Assembly (NCBI GenBank): GCA_026394095.1
Contig: JAPKYY010000885.1
Span: 1 to 6,260 of the forward strand
Reading direction: 5' to 3'
Source of the DNA: Acidobacteriota bacterium
GTDB taxonomy: Bacteria > Acidobacteriota > Terriglobia > Bryobacterales > Bryobacteraceae
Length of the DNA stretch: 6,260 bases
This document shows positions 1 through 5,790 of this stretch, in pieces (position 1 is the first letter of the stretch; every line of letters begins with the position of its first letter). The notes below the pieces were generated by a model, which was not told the DNA's origin, searched no databases, and saw only the letters and a program-made list of their open reading frames with translations. The translations under genes and the position numbers were made by a program.

Positions 1-612
1 CGCAAGATGATTCTAAAGGCTTATGGTGCCGATCTGATTTTGACCGATCCTGGGGCAGGTTCTGACGGAGCGATTCTGAAGTGCCGCGAAGTCTACGAAT
101 CGGATCCTGACCGCTATTTCTACCCCGACCAGTACAACAATCATGCCAACTGGAAGGCGCACTACGAAACGACCGCTCCTGAGATCCTGAACCAGACCAG
201 CTATGGCATAACGCACTTTGTCGCGATGCTCGGCACTAGCGGTACCTTCACCGGCACGGCGCGGCGATTGAAGCGTGAGCTTCCCATGGTTAAGTGCATC
301 TCTGCCCAGCCGGATCAGGGCTTTCATGGCATTGAAGGCACCAAGCACATGCCGTCGGCGATTATCCCCGGAATCTACGACAAAGACCTGGCTGATGAGA
401 ATCTCTGGATCTCAACCGAATCCTCTTATGAGATGACGCGGCGGTTGGCGCGCGAAGAGGGATTGCTGGTGGGGATTTCTGCTGGAGCCAACGTTGTAGC
501 GGCGACAAAAGTAGCAGCGGCGATGGCCGAAAAAGGCGAGACTGGAGTAGTGGTGACGATCCTTTGTGACGGCGCCGCTAAATACTTGAGCGAACCCTTC
601 TGGAATGATTGA
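1..612 (+). CDS. cysM: Cysteine synthase, CysM/CysK family (C-terminal part, 5' end outside window)
   Basis: This is a PLP-dependent beta-replacement enzyme that makes cysteine from an activated serine and a sulfur donor in the cytosol. The frame is open from base 1, before the first Met at base 7, so the gene starts upstream and the PLP lysine and substrate-Asn loop are not visible. Numbering from that Met, the PLP-phosphate loop GTSGT is at residues 76-80, GISAGAN at 156-162 and the family's C-terminal CDGAAKYLS at 187-195. The region after the phosphate loop contains GIEGTKHM, which differs from what I recall of mycobacterial CysM, so O-phosphoserine versus O-acetylserine use cannot be decided here. 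The stop overlaps the start of the JAMM peptidase gene by 8 bases, implying translational coupling. The neighbouring carrier and E1 suggest that its sulfur donor is a protein thiocarboxylate. Family assignment is strong; the CysM rather than CysK label rests on context. Confidence 0.88.
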   Translation, partial: RKMILKAYGADLILTDPGAGSDGAILKCREVYESDPDRYFYPDQYNNHANWKAHYETTAPEILNQTSYGITHFVAMLGTSGTFTGTARRLKRELPMVKCISAQPDQGFHGIEGTKHMPSAIIPGIYDKDLADENLWISTESSYEMTRRLAREEGLLVGISAGANVVAATKVAAAMAEKGETGVVVTILCDGAAKYLSEPFWND

Positions 613-1030
613 GCTTTCAACTGAGGCGTGGGCCGTTATGGTCGAACACGCACAAAACTGCTATCCCAATGAATGCTGCGGCATTCTGATCGGCTCTGAG
701 GCCGATGGCAAACGCCATGCGACCCTAGCCGTGGCTTGCCGTAATGCCTATGAAGGCGAACAAAAAGATCGCTTCGAGATCGACCCGCGTGACCAGATTG
801 CGGCTGAGCGCAAGTCTCGCGAGTTGTCGCTTGGCGTGCTTGGATTCTTTCACTCGCACCCGGACGAGGGTGCTTACTTCTCCCAGACTGATTTGAAAAA
901 CCACTGGCCTTTCTATTCGAACGTCGTCATGAGTGTGCGCGCTCGTGTTGTCAGCGATGCAAAATGCTTCCGCGTCGACGTCGATCAAACGGCCAGCCAA
1001 GAAGAGGAACTGATGTGGCCAAAATCCTGA
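605..1030 (+). CDS. mec: Mec-type JAMM/MPN+ zinc metallopeptidase
   Basis: A 141-residue single-domain JAMM peptidase. The complete zinc-site signature is visible: Glu23 in ECCGILIG, then His83-x-His85, seven residues, Ser93, two residues and Asp96 (HSHPDEGAYFSQTD). In Mycobacterium tuberculosis, Mec hydrolyses the CysO-cysteine adduct to release cysteine and regenerate the carrier. Related bacterial JAMM proteins (QbsD, HcyD) remove residues beyond the Gly-Gly of their sulfur carriers. Both activities are plausible here because the next gene encodes a carrier with an extra C-terminal Arg. The ATG overlaps the cysM stop by 8 bases and has no strong ribosome-binding site, consistent with coupled translation. 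The 3' end overlaps the carrier gene by 16 bases. The family call is secure; the substrate is inferred from context. Confidence 0.92.
   Translation: MIELSTEAWAVMVEHAQNCYPNECCGILIGSEADGKRHATLAVACRNAYEGEQKDRFEIDPRDQIAAERKSRELSLGVLGFFHSHPDEGAYFSQTDLKNHWPFYSNVVMSVRARVVSDAKCFRVDVDQTASQEEELMWPKS
1004..1008 (+). promoter_or_regulatory. Ribosome-binding site deciding the cysO GTG start
   Basis: GAGGA lies six bases before the GTG at 1015. It supports that GTG over the upstream in-frame ATG at 964, which would add residues lacking family resemblance and lengthen the overlap with the peptidase gene. Confidence 0.55.
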
Positions 1031-1290
1031 TCCCGACGCCCCTGCGGCAGTTTACCGGTGGAGCTGATACCGTCGAAGCCAGTGGCGCAACTGTAGGCGA
1101 ACTGCTCACCGCGCTCACCACCAATCACCCCGACATCAAGAAGAATCTCTTCAACGATGAGGGTAAGCTGCGCAGCTTCGTCAATATCTATGTAAACGAC
1201 GAAGATATCCGCTACCTGTCGAAGGAAGCGACCGAAGTCGCAGCCGGTGATACTGTCTCGATCATTCCGAGCATTGCCGGAGGACGCTAG
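1015..1290 (+). CDS. cysO: CysO/MoaD/ThiS-family ubiquitin-like sulfur carrier with Gly-Gly-Arg tail
   Basis: A 91-residue beta-grasp sulfur carrier. From the GTG start it opens MAKILIPTPLRQFTGG, continues through VNIYVNDEDIR (residues 56-66), and ends SIIPSIAGGR. The same layout and the VNIYVNDED segment are typical of CysO. In this family the C-terminal Gly carboxylate is adenylated by an E1-like enzyme and converted to a thiocarboxylate that donates sulfur. Here Arg91 follows Gly89-Gly90, so the carboxylate to be activated is masked. Removal of one residue is predicted, probably by the adjacent JAMM protein. The start was chosen for its ribosome-binding site and family length. The gene overlaps the peptidase gene by 16 bases and sits three bases before the E1 start, so the genes are almost surely co-transcribed. 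The family call is strong; the processing step is inference. Confidence 0.9.
   Translation: MAKILIPTPLRQFTGGADTVEASGATVGELLTALTTNHPDIKKNLFNDEGKLRSFVNIYVNDEDIRYLSKEATEVAAGDTVSIIPSIAGGR
1279..1284 (+). promoter_or_regulatory. Strong ribosome-binding site for moeZ, inside the cysO Gly-Gly codons
   Basis: GGAGGA is a near-perfect Shine-Dalgarno sequence nine bases before the ATG at 1294. The same bases are the two Gly codons that form the functional C-terminus of the sulfur carrier, so this stretch serves both coding and initiation. Confidence 0.7.
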
Positions 1291-1293
1291 TGT

Positions 1294-2439
1294 ATGGCGA
1301 CCACTTTAACTAACGAAGAAATACAGCGCTATTCGCGGCACCTGATCCTGCCGGAAGTGGGCGTGGATGGGCAGATCAAGCTGAAGGACGCGAAGGTGCT
1401 GCTGGTGGGCACGGGCGGACTTGGCGCGCCGCTTGCTCTCTATCTTGCTGCCGCTGGTGTTGGAACGATTGGTCTGGTCGATTTTGACGTCGTCGATGCT
1501 TCAAACCTGCAGCGTCAGGTGATTCACGGCACTAAAGATATCGGGCGACCCAAGATTGATTCAGCTGCCGAGAGCATGCTTGATATCAACCCGAATCTGA
1601 AGATCGTGAAGCATGAAGTTCCGCTGACGAGCGAGAACGCCAAAGAGATCGTCGAACAGTACGACATGGTGGCCGATGGAACGGATAACTTCCCGACCCG
1701 CTATCTGGTAAACGATGTTTGCGTTTTGACGGGTAAGCCTAACATTTATGGCTCGATCTTTCGCTTTGAAGGTCAGGCATCTGTTTTTGCTACCGACGAT
1801 GGCCCCTGCTATCGCTGTCTCTATCCTGAGCCACCGCCTCCGGGCCTGGTTCCGAGTTGCGCCGAGGGCGGCGTACTGGGCATTTTGCCGGGTGTGATTG
1901 GGCTCATTCAGGCAACTGAAGTCGTCAAGATGATTCTTGGTATCGGCCAGACCTTGCAGGGTCGGCTGATGTTATATGACGCCCTGAACATGAAGTTTCG
2001 CGAGTTGAAGCTTCGCCGCAACCCGGATTGCCCCTCGGGTAAATGCTCTGTAGTTAAGGATCTTATCGATTACAAGCAGTTTTGCGGGATTCCTGAAGCG
2101 CCTCCTGCACCTGTAGCTAGTACGGGAGACTTAGAAGTGACTGAGGTAAAGTCGATGATCGACTCAGGGGAAGACTTTATTCTCGTAGATGTTCGGGAAG
2201 CCCATGAGTACCAAATTGCGTCTATTCCTAAGGCAACTCTAATTCCTTTGGGCCAACTGCCGATGAGATTAAGTGAGCTGTCGAAAGACTCTAATATAGT
2301 CTGTCACTGCAAAAGTGGCATGCGAAGCGCAAAAGCCGTCGATTTGTTGAAACAAAATGGCTACACGCGTGTTAGAAACATGAAAGGGGGCATCTTAGCC
2401 TGGAGTGACAAAGTGGATTCAAGCGTTCCGAAGTACTAG
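1294..2439 (+). CDS. moeZ: MoeZ/MoeB-type adenylyltransferase-sulfurtransferase (E1-like ThiF domain plus rhodanese)
   Basis: A 381-residue two-domain protein that should activate and sulfurate the Gly-Gly carrier. Residues about 8-262 are a ThiF/MoeB E1-like domain: RYSRHLILPEVG near the start, nucleotide-binding GTGGLG at 39-44, ADGTDN at 127-132 containing the conserved Asp131, and zinc-ligand pairs Cys172/Cys175 and Cys246/Cys251. Cys189 in VPSCAEGG is a candidate for the transfer cysteine described in this family. After a Pro/Ala-rich linker (about 268-276), residues 279-378 form a rhodanese domain with active-site loop CKSGMRS (Cys339), the persulfide carrier. The architecture matches MoeZ of actinobacteria and MOCS3/Uba4 of eukaryotes. 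Its position directly after cysO makes that carrier the likely client, although ThiS or MoaD clients elsewhere are possible. The rhodanese-coding part is lower in GC than the E1 part. Confidence 0.93.
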   Translation: MATTLTNEEIQRYSRHLILPEVGVDGQIKLKDAKVLLVGTGGLGAPLALYLAAAGVGTIGLVDFDVVDASNLQRQVIHGTKDIGRPKIDSAAESMLDINPNLKIVKHEVPLTSENAKEIVEQYDMVADGTDNFPTRYLVNDVCVLTGKPNIYGSIFRFEGQASVFATDDGPCYRCLYPEPPPPGLVPSCAEGGVLGILPGVIGLIQATEVVKMILGIGQTLQGRLMLYDALNMKFRELKLRRNPDCPSGKCSVVKDLIDYKQFCGIPEAPPAPVASTGDLEVTEVKSMIDSGEDFILVDVREAHEYQIASIPKATLIPLGQLPMRLSELSKDSNIVCHCKSGMRSAKAVDLLKQNGYTRVRNMKGGILAWSDKVDSSVPKY

Positions 2440-4513
2440 TCGTAATACTAGCCTCTGTCTATTGACGGGGCTCTTTGTGCTGGGTTCGCTAACGTCCATC
2501 AAAACCCAAGTTGAAGATCCCGTATACTTTCGCTACAACGATACAAGTGGCTGGCTAATTGGCAACGATCAGTTTAGTGCCCGCTTCCGGATGGAAGCAA
2601 ATTCTACTTTCCGTTGGGTAAACCTGACGGATTCTTTTGGTGCTGTGCTGTGGGAAGGCTCGCAGGCCGAACCGAGCAGCCCGATCGATCTGAGGATCGA
2701 CAACACGATCATTAATGCCAAGACCCCCCTCCGGCTTGTCGGCCAGCGGGGTTTTGTTACGCCCAAGGGCGGCAAGGGCCTGGCGATTTCGTTTCGCGAT
2801 ATGGCGCAACTCTACGAGTTTGAGTTGTTATTCGAGATTCATGCCGGCCACCCCATCCTCCATCAACAGCTTCGGGTGAAGAATTTGCGCGGGACGCGGG
2901 TCTATCTTCGGGCAAACGACATAGTCTCCTATGCTCCCAGAATTGAAGACGTAGATTACCGTGTGTTTCGGGTGAACCAGTGGAGTGTTCTCAATGGCGG
3001 ACGCAACTTTGAGACGCTCAGCACCACATTGAACCAACGGCTACAGCGCGTCACGATGGTAACCGGTGCCGGTGGGCTGCAGTGTACCTGGGTTGCCATC
3101 GCCAAACCTGACAATGTAGGACTAATTGCCGGGTGGGAATTTGATGGCCGGGCGGATGCTCTGATCCAGCGCAACGATTCCATCCTCGACATTGGTGTCA
3201 ATGTCGCCAGCCTGATGCATCCTGTGGAGCCGCAGACCTGGTACGAGGCGCCTGCTTCTTTTGTCGGCGTTTTTGTCGGGGACTGGGACGAGGCTGGTTA
3301 CCGCACGCAGCGATATGCGGAAGCTGCGCTTGCCCCGAAGGTGGAAGACCCGAAATTTCCATACATTGCCTGGGACAGCTGGGGCTATGAAAAGGCAATT
3401 GATGAAGTGAAGCTGCGCCGTGAAGCTGATCTCGCCGCCGCCAGTGGTGCAGAACTCTTTATTGTCGATCTTGGATGGGCCAAGCAGATGGGCGACTGGG
3501 AAGCCGACCCCGAGAAGTTCCCAAGCGGGATGCGTGCCTTCTCAGACTATGTTCATTCCAAGGGCATGAAGTTTGGTCTTCACTACGTGATTAGCGAAGC
3601 AATGGCCGACTCCAAGGTACTTCAGGATCATCCCGACTGGGCCTGTTCTACAAATTACAATTACCACGGGGCAAAATCTCTTGCACTTGGTCATAAACCG
3701 GTGCAGGACTGGGTGATCGAACAGGGTGTTCGCATCATTCGCGACTACAACGTCGACTGGATTCTGCAGGACGGCCAGACGATGGTGAAGCAGTGCACCA
3801 ACTCCGGTCTGAGTTATGATCCGCGGGACTGGAACTATTCTGGCGACGAAGGGCTGAACCGGATTCTTCGCGAGATCCAGGCCCAAACCCCCGGTGTGGT
3901 TTGGGAGAACTGTGCAAATGGTGGCAACATGATGACCTTCAGCATGGTGCGCAACTACGTCACGTCGATTACCAACGATGCTTCGGGCTCGCTTGGTGCT
4001 CGTCAGGGCTTGTTCGGTGCGAGTTTTCCATTTCCACCACGCTATACCGATCGCTATATGCCCGATGTGCCCATGACCGACTACAACACACGCAGCTTCA
4101 TGTTTGGCGGGCCATGGATCATGATGAATCGCCTGGCTGATCTCAATCCCGATGCATTGAATTTTCTCAAAAACGAAATTCAAAGCTACAAAGCGATGCG
4201 TGGATCGATTACCGATGGCAAGGTTCTTCACCTTACGCTGCGCCCTGCCCTGGGCCGCACCGATGCCATCCAGAGCTACAACCCGGCTCTTGACGAAGCA
4301 ATCGCTGTTGTCACCAGGGATGCTGCTATTTCCGATCGTTATACCCTGCGATTCCGGGATCTTATGCCCGCCAATACCTACCGTGTCAGCTTTGCCGACG
4401 ATCGACGGATTTTCACAATGACCGGTGACCAGCTCATGCGCAGCGGCGTTAGTGTTAACCTTCCAGAGCGTGAATCTGGAGAAATTGTCTACGCCCGGCG
4501 GATGGTCCAGTAG
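2405..4513 (+). CDS. Secreted GH36-superfamily glycoside hydrolase (alpha-galactosidase-like)
   Basis: A 702-residue protein with a predicted Sec signal peptide: Arg9 and Arg13, then a hydrophobic stretch at about 17-29. Residues about 40-310 resemble the N-terminal beta-sandwich of GH36 enzymes. The (beta/alpha)8 barrel follows, with LFIVDLGW (351-358), GDWEADPEKFPSGM (363-376), GMKFGLHY (387-394), HPDW (409-412), DWILQD (451-456; Asp456 aligns with the GH36 nucleophile) and WENCANGG (500-507). A C-terminal beta domain ends at 702. Classical GH36 has DDGW and an SDxTD-like acid/base segment. Here these read VDLGW and SITNDA (521-526), so the substrate may not be an alpha-galactoside. The start is the GTG at 2405, the first possible start after an in-frame stop at 2396-2398, and it overlaps moeZ by 35 bases. 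A purine run at 2384-2390 is rather far for a ribosome-binding site. The superfamily call is strong; the substrate is unknown. Confidence 0.85.
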   Translation: MTKWIQAFRSTSRNTSLCLLTGLFVLGSLTSIKTQVEDPVYFRYNDTSGWLIGNDQFSARFRMEANSTFRWVNLTDSFGAVLWEGSQAEPSSPIDLRIDNTIINAKTPLRLVGQRGFVTPKGGKGLAISFRDMAQLYEFELLFEIHAGHPILHQQLRVKNLRGTRVYLRANDIVSYAPRIEDVDYRVFRVNQWSVLNGGRNFETLSTTLNQRLQRVTMVTGAGGLQCTWVAIAKPDNVGLIAGWEFDGRADALIQRNDSILDIGVNVASLMHPVEPQTWYEAPASFVGVFVGDWDEAGYRTQRYAEAALAPKVEDPKFPYIAWDSWGYEKAIDEVKLRREADLAAASGAELFIVDLGWAKQMGDWEADPEKFPSGMRAFSDYVHSKGMKFGLHYVISEAMADSKVLQDHPDWACSTNYNYHGAKSLALGHKPVQDWVIEQGVRIIRDYNVDWILQDGQTMVKQCTNSGLSYDPRDWNYSGDEGLNRILREIQAQTPGVVWENCANGGNMMTFSMVRNYVTSITNDASGSLGARQGLFGASFPFPPRYTDRYMPDVPMTDYNTRSFMFGGPWIMMNRLADLNPDALNFLKNEIQSYKAMRGSITDGKVLHLTLRPALGRTDAIQSYNPALDEAIAVVTRDAAISDRYTLRFRDLMPANTYRVSFADDRRIFTMTGDQLMRSGVSVNLPERESGEIVYARRMVQ

Positions 4514-5543
4514 CCGTCCGCTGCTGGCTCTGGTTTTCTTTCTATCCCTCTTCTGCCTCGGTGGCCCCTCTACGCAGATCGCAACTGCGCCGCTGGATCC
4601 AATCCTCGCTACCCCAGCCCAGGATGAGGCTCTTTACAGCCACGGGATTCTGCGCATGGCTGCGGGGGAGGATTGGCTCACCCCGCGTTTTCTGGGACGT
4701 CCCCTGCTGGTTAAGCCACCACTTCTGCAATGGCTGAGTGCTGTCTCGATCAAAATCTTCGGCTCGCAGCTCTGGGCTCTTCGCTTGCCGGGTATCCTGG
4801 CTGCTGCCGCTATCCTTACGATCGTGTTTCATGCTACTGGGCCGGTGGGTTGGCTACTGCTTGTTTCGACGTCGTTGTGGCGCTCGCGGGCAGGACTGGT
4901 GCTGATGGACGATCTGTTAACTGTCTTCTATCTGGTTGCGATTCTCCAGTTTGCCCGTGATCCCAAACTCACGCTTCGCTGGGCGGGCTACTTCGTAGGA
5001 GGAGCAGTGGGCCTCGCAATCATGACCAAGTGGTTTGCCGGGGTTTTGCCCCTAGCTTTATTTTTGTGGGCTCGCCCGCCGCTCCGCCGCTGGATCGAAG
5101 CGAGTATCGCAATCCTCGTTGTCGCATTACCCTGGCACCTATATCAATTCACCGTCAACCCTACAGCTACCGCAACACTACCTACCTTGCCCCTCTTGCA
5201 CCCGCTCTGCTGCTCTGCCACAGGGGCTGGATTCATTGGGGCTTTGCGCCTTTGGCTCTTGCCGGCTTTCTCAGCTATCCAGTTCCTCTACCCCAATCAC
5301 CGATCAGTAATGAATTCCAGGGCAGGGAAGTTCTGCATCTTGACCCTGACGATCAGCTCCGCACTACGCTCTTTCCGGGGGCCACGGTGCGCTATATTTT
5401 CCTGGTCGAGCACCTTCCGCCAAACGGGCCGCTGGACTTTGAAAGACTTGGGATTGCGAGCTCTGTTTCTGAGTTCCTCAAATCGCCAGAAGCAAAGGTC
5501 GATGCAGTGCTGGCTGCGAATCTGGATCAATTGCGTATCTTGA
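4470..5543 (+). CDS. ArnT/PMT-like (GT39-type) membrane glycosyltransferase, N-terminal part; frameshifted after about 5150
   Basis: Integral membrane glycosyltransferase-like protein that would move a sugar from a polyprenyl-phosphate donor on the periplasmic side. From a GTG at 4470 there is a first membrane segment (about 17-32), then acidic Asp52-Glu53 in the first periplasmic loop, GEDWLTPRFLGRPLLVKPPL (66-85), a further RLP motif and several hydrophobic segments up to LPWHLYQ (220-226). These are hallmarks of the ArnT/PMT_2 family. After about base 5150 this frame turns into low-quality Thr/Pro/Leu/Cys-rich sequence to the stop at 5541-5543, while a convincing continuation appears in another frame. 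The start is uncertain: TTG at 4485 or ATG at 4425 are alternatives, all inside the GH36 gene. As read, the product is truncated, with about 225 meaningful residues, and is probably non-functional unless the shift is an assembly error. Confidence 0.6.
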   Translation: MNLEKLSTPGGWSSSRPLLALVFFLSLFCLGGPSTQIATAPLDPILATPAQDEALYSHGILRMAAGEDWLTPRFLGRPLLVKPPLLQWLSAVSIKIFGSQLWALRLPGILAAAAILTIVFHATGPVGWLLLVSTSLWRSRAGLVLMDDLLTVFYLVAILQFARDPKLTLRWAGYFVGGAVGLAIMTKWFAGVLPLALFLWARPPLRRWIEASIAILVVALPWHLYQFTVNPTATATLPTLPLLHPLCCSATGAGFIGALRLWLLPAFSAIQFLYPNHRSVMNSRAGKFCILTLTISSALRSFRGPRCAIFSWSSTFRQTGRWTLKDLGLRALFLSSSNRQKQRSMQCWLRIWINCVS

Positions 5544-5710
5544 TCGAATCGAGCCCGGGACGTGATTTCATCCTTGCGCCAAAGGTTTGGCAGATCCTCA
5601 AGCTGAATTGTCCGCATGAGGTTCGGCAGGGCGCAAAAGTGTGGCTTCGCAGCCGTCAGCCTCAGGCAGGTCCCAGACCGAACTTTTTCCCATTAATTCC
5701 AAAAGCATGA
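5150..5710 (+). pseudogene. C-terminal remnant of the same membrane glycosyltransferase, displaced frame
   Basis: In the frame shifted by -1 relative to the preceding part, the sequence reads as a natural end of a GT39-type protein. It has a membrane segment around YLAPLAPALLLC, another around FAPLALAGFLSYPVPL, then about 125 soluble residues including GATVRYIFLVEHLPPNG and a stop at 5708-5710. It has no convincing start of its own: an ATG at 5030 exists in this frame but translates the overlapping N-terminal part out of frame. The two parts together would give roughly 410 residues, and the expected series of middle membrane helices between PWHLYQ and YLAPLAPAL seems short. This suggests an internal deletion that also broke the frame. 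I saw no slippery heptamer that would support programmed frameshifting. A sequencing or assembly error is the main alternative. Confidence 0.55.
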
Positions 5711-5722
5711 TATTTTAATATC
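5709..5722. promoter_or_regulatory. AT-rich palindrome upstream of the TonB receptor gene
   Basis: GATATTTTAATATC is a perfect 6-base inverted repeat (GATATT/AATATC) around TT. It overlaps the stop codon of the preceding remnant and lies about 70 bases before the receptor start. It stands out against GC-richer surroundings and contains TAATAT, so it could be an operator or part of a promoter. No convincing -35 partner is seen. Function is inferred only from position and symmetry. Confidence 0.3.
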
Positions 5723-5790
5723 GAAATCTGACGTTGTAAGCGCTGCTGCAATTCGGGCGTTGTCAGGCCTAAAGTATTTTGAGGAAATCC
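5711..5790 (+). promoter_or_regulatory. Intergenic leader of the TonB receptor gene
   Basis: This is the only non-coding gap in the window. It begins with the AT-rich palindrome and ends with GAGGAA (5781-5786), a good ribosome-binding site four bases before the ATG at 5791. No clear sigma-70 promoter pair and no hairpin with a T-run for a terminator are visible. Because the genes to its left all overlap or nearly touch, it is the most likely place for a new transcription unit to begin. Confidence 0.4.

Noticed and set aside
964..1014. Longer cysO start at ATG 964 giving 108 residues
   Set aside because: The added residues are Arg-rich and unlike the family, they extend the overlap with the JAMM gene, and a ribosome-binding site fits the GTG at 1015 better.
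2434..2451. CTAGT/ACTAG inverted repeat and TACTAG direct repeat around the moeZ stop
   Set aside because: A five-base AT-containing stem with no T-run is too weak for a terminator, and it lies inside the coding start of the glycosidase gene.
3542..4231. 229-codon open frame on the - strand opposite the glycosidase
   Set aside because: It lies wholly within a well-supported + strand gene, is rich in His/Val/Ala as expected for an antisense shadow, and shows no recognisable domain or ribosome-binding site.
5130..5200. Programmed -1 frameshift in the glycosyltransferase gene
   Set aside because: No slippery heptamer of the X XXY YYZ type is seen at the junction, and the apparent loss of membrane segments points to deletion instead.
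5732..5764. CGTTGT direct repeat (5732-5737 and 5758-5763) as a regulator site
   Set aside because: Six-base repeats 26 bases apart are expected by chance, and nothing else supports them.
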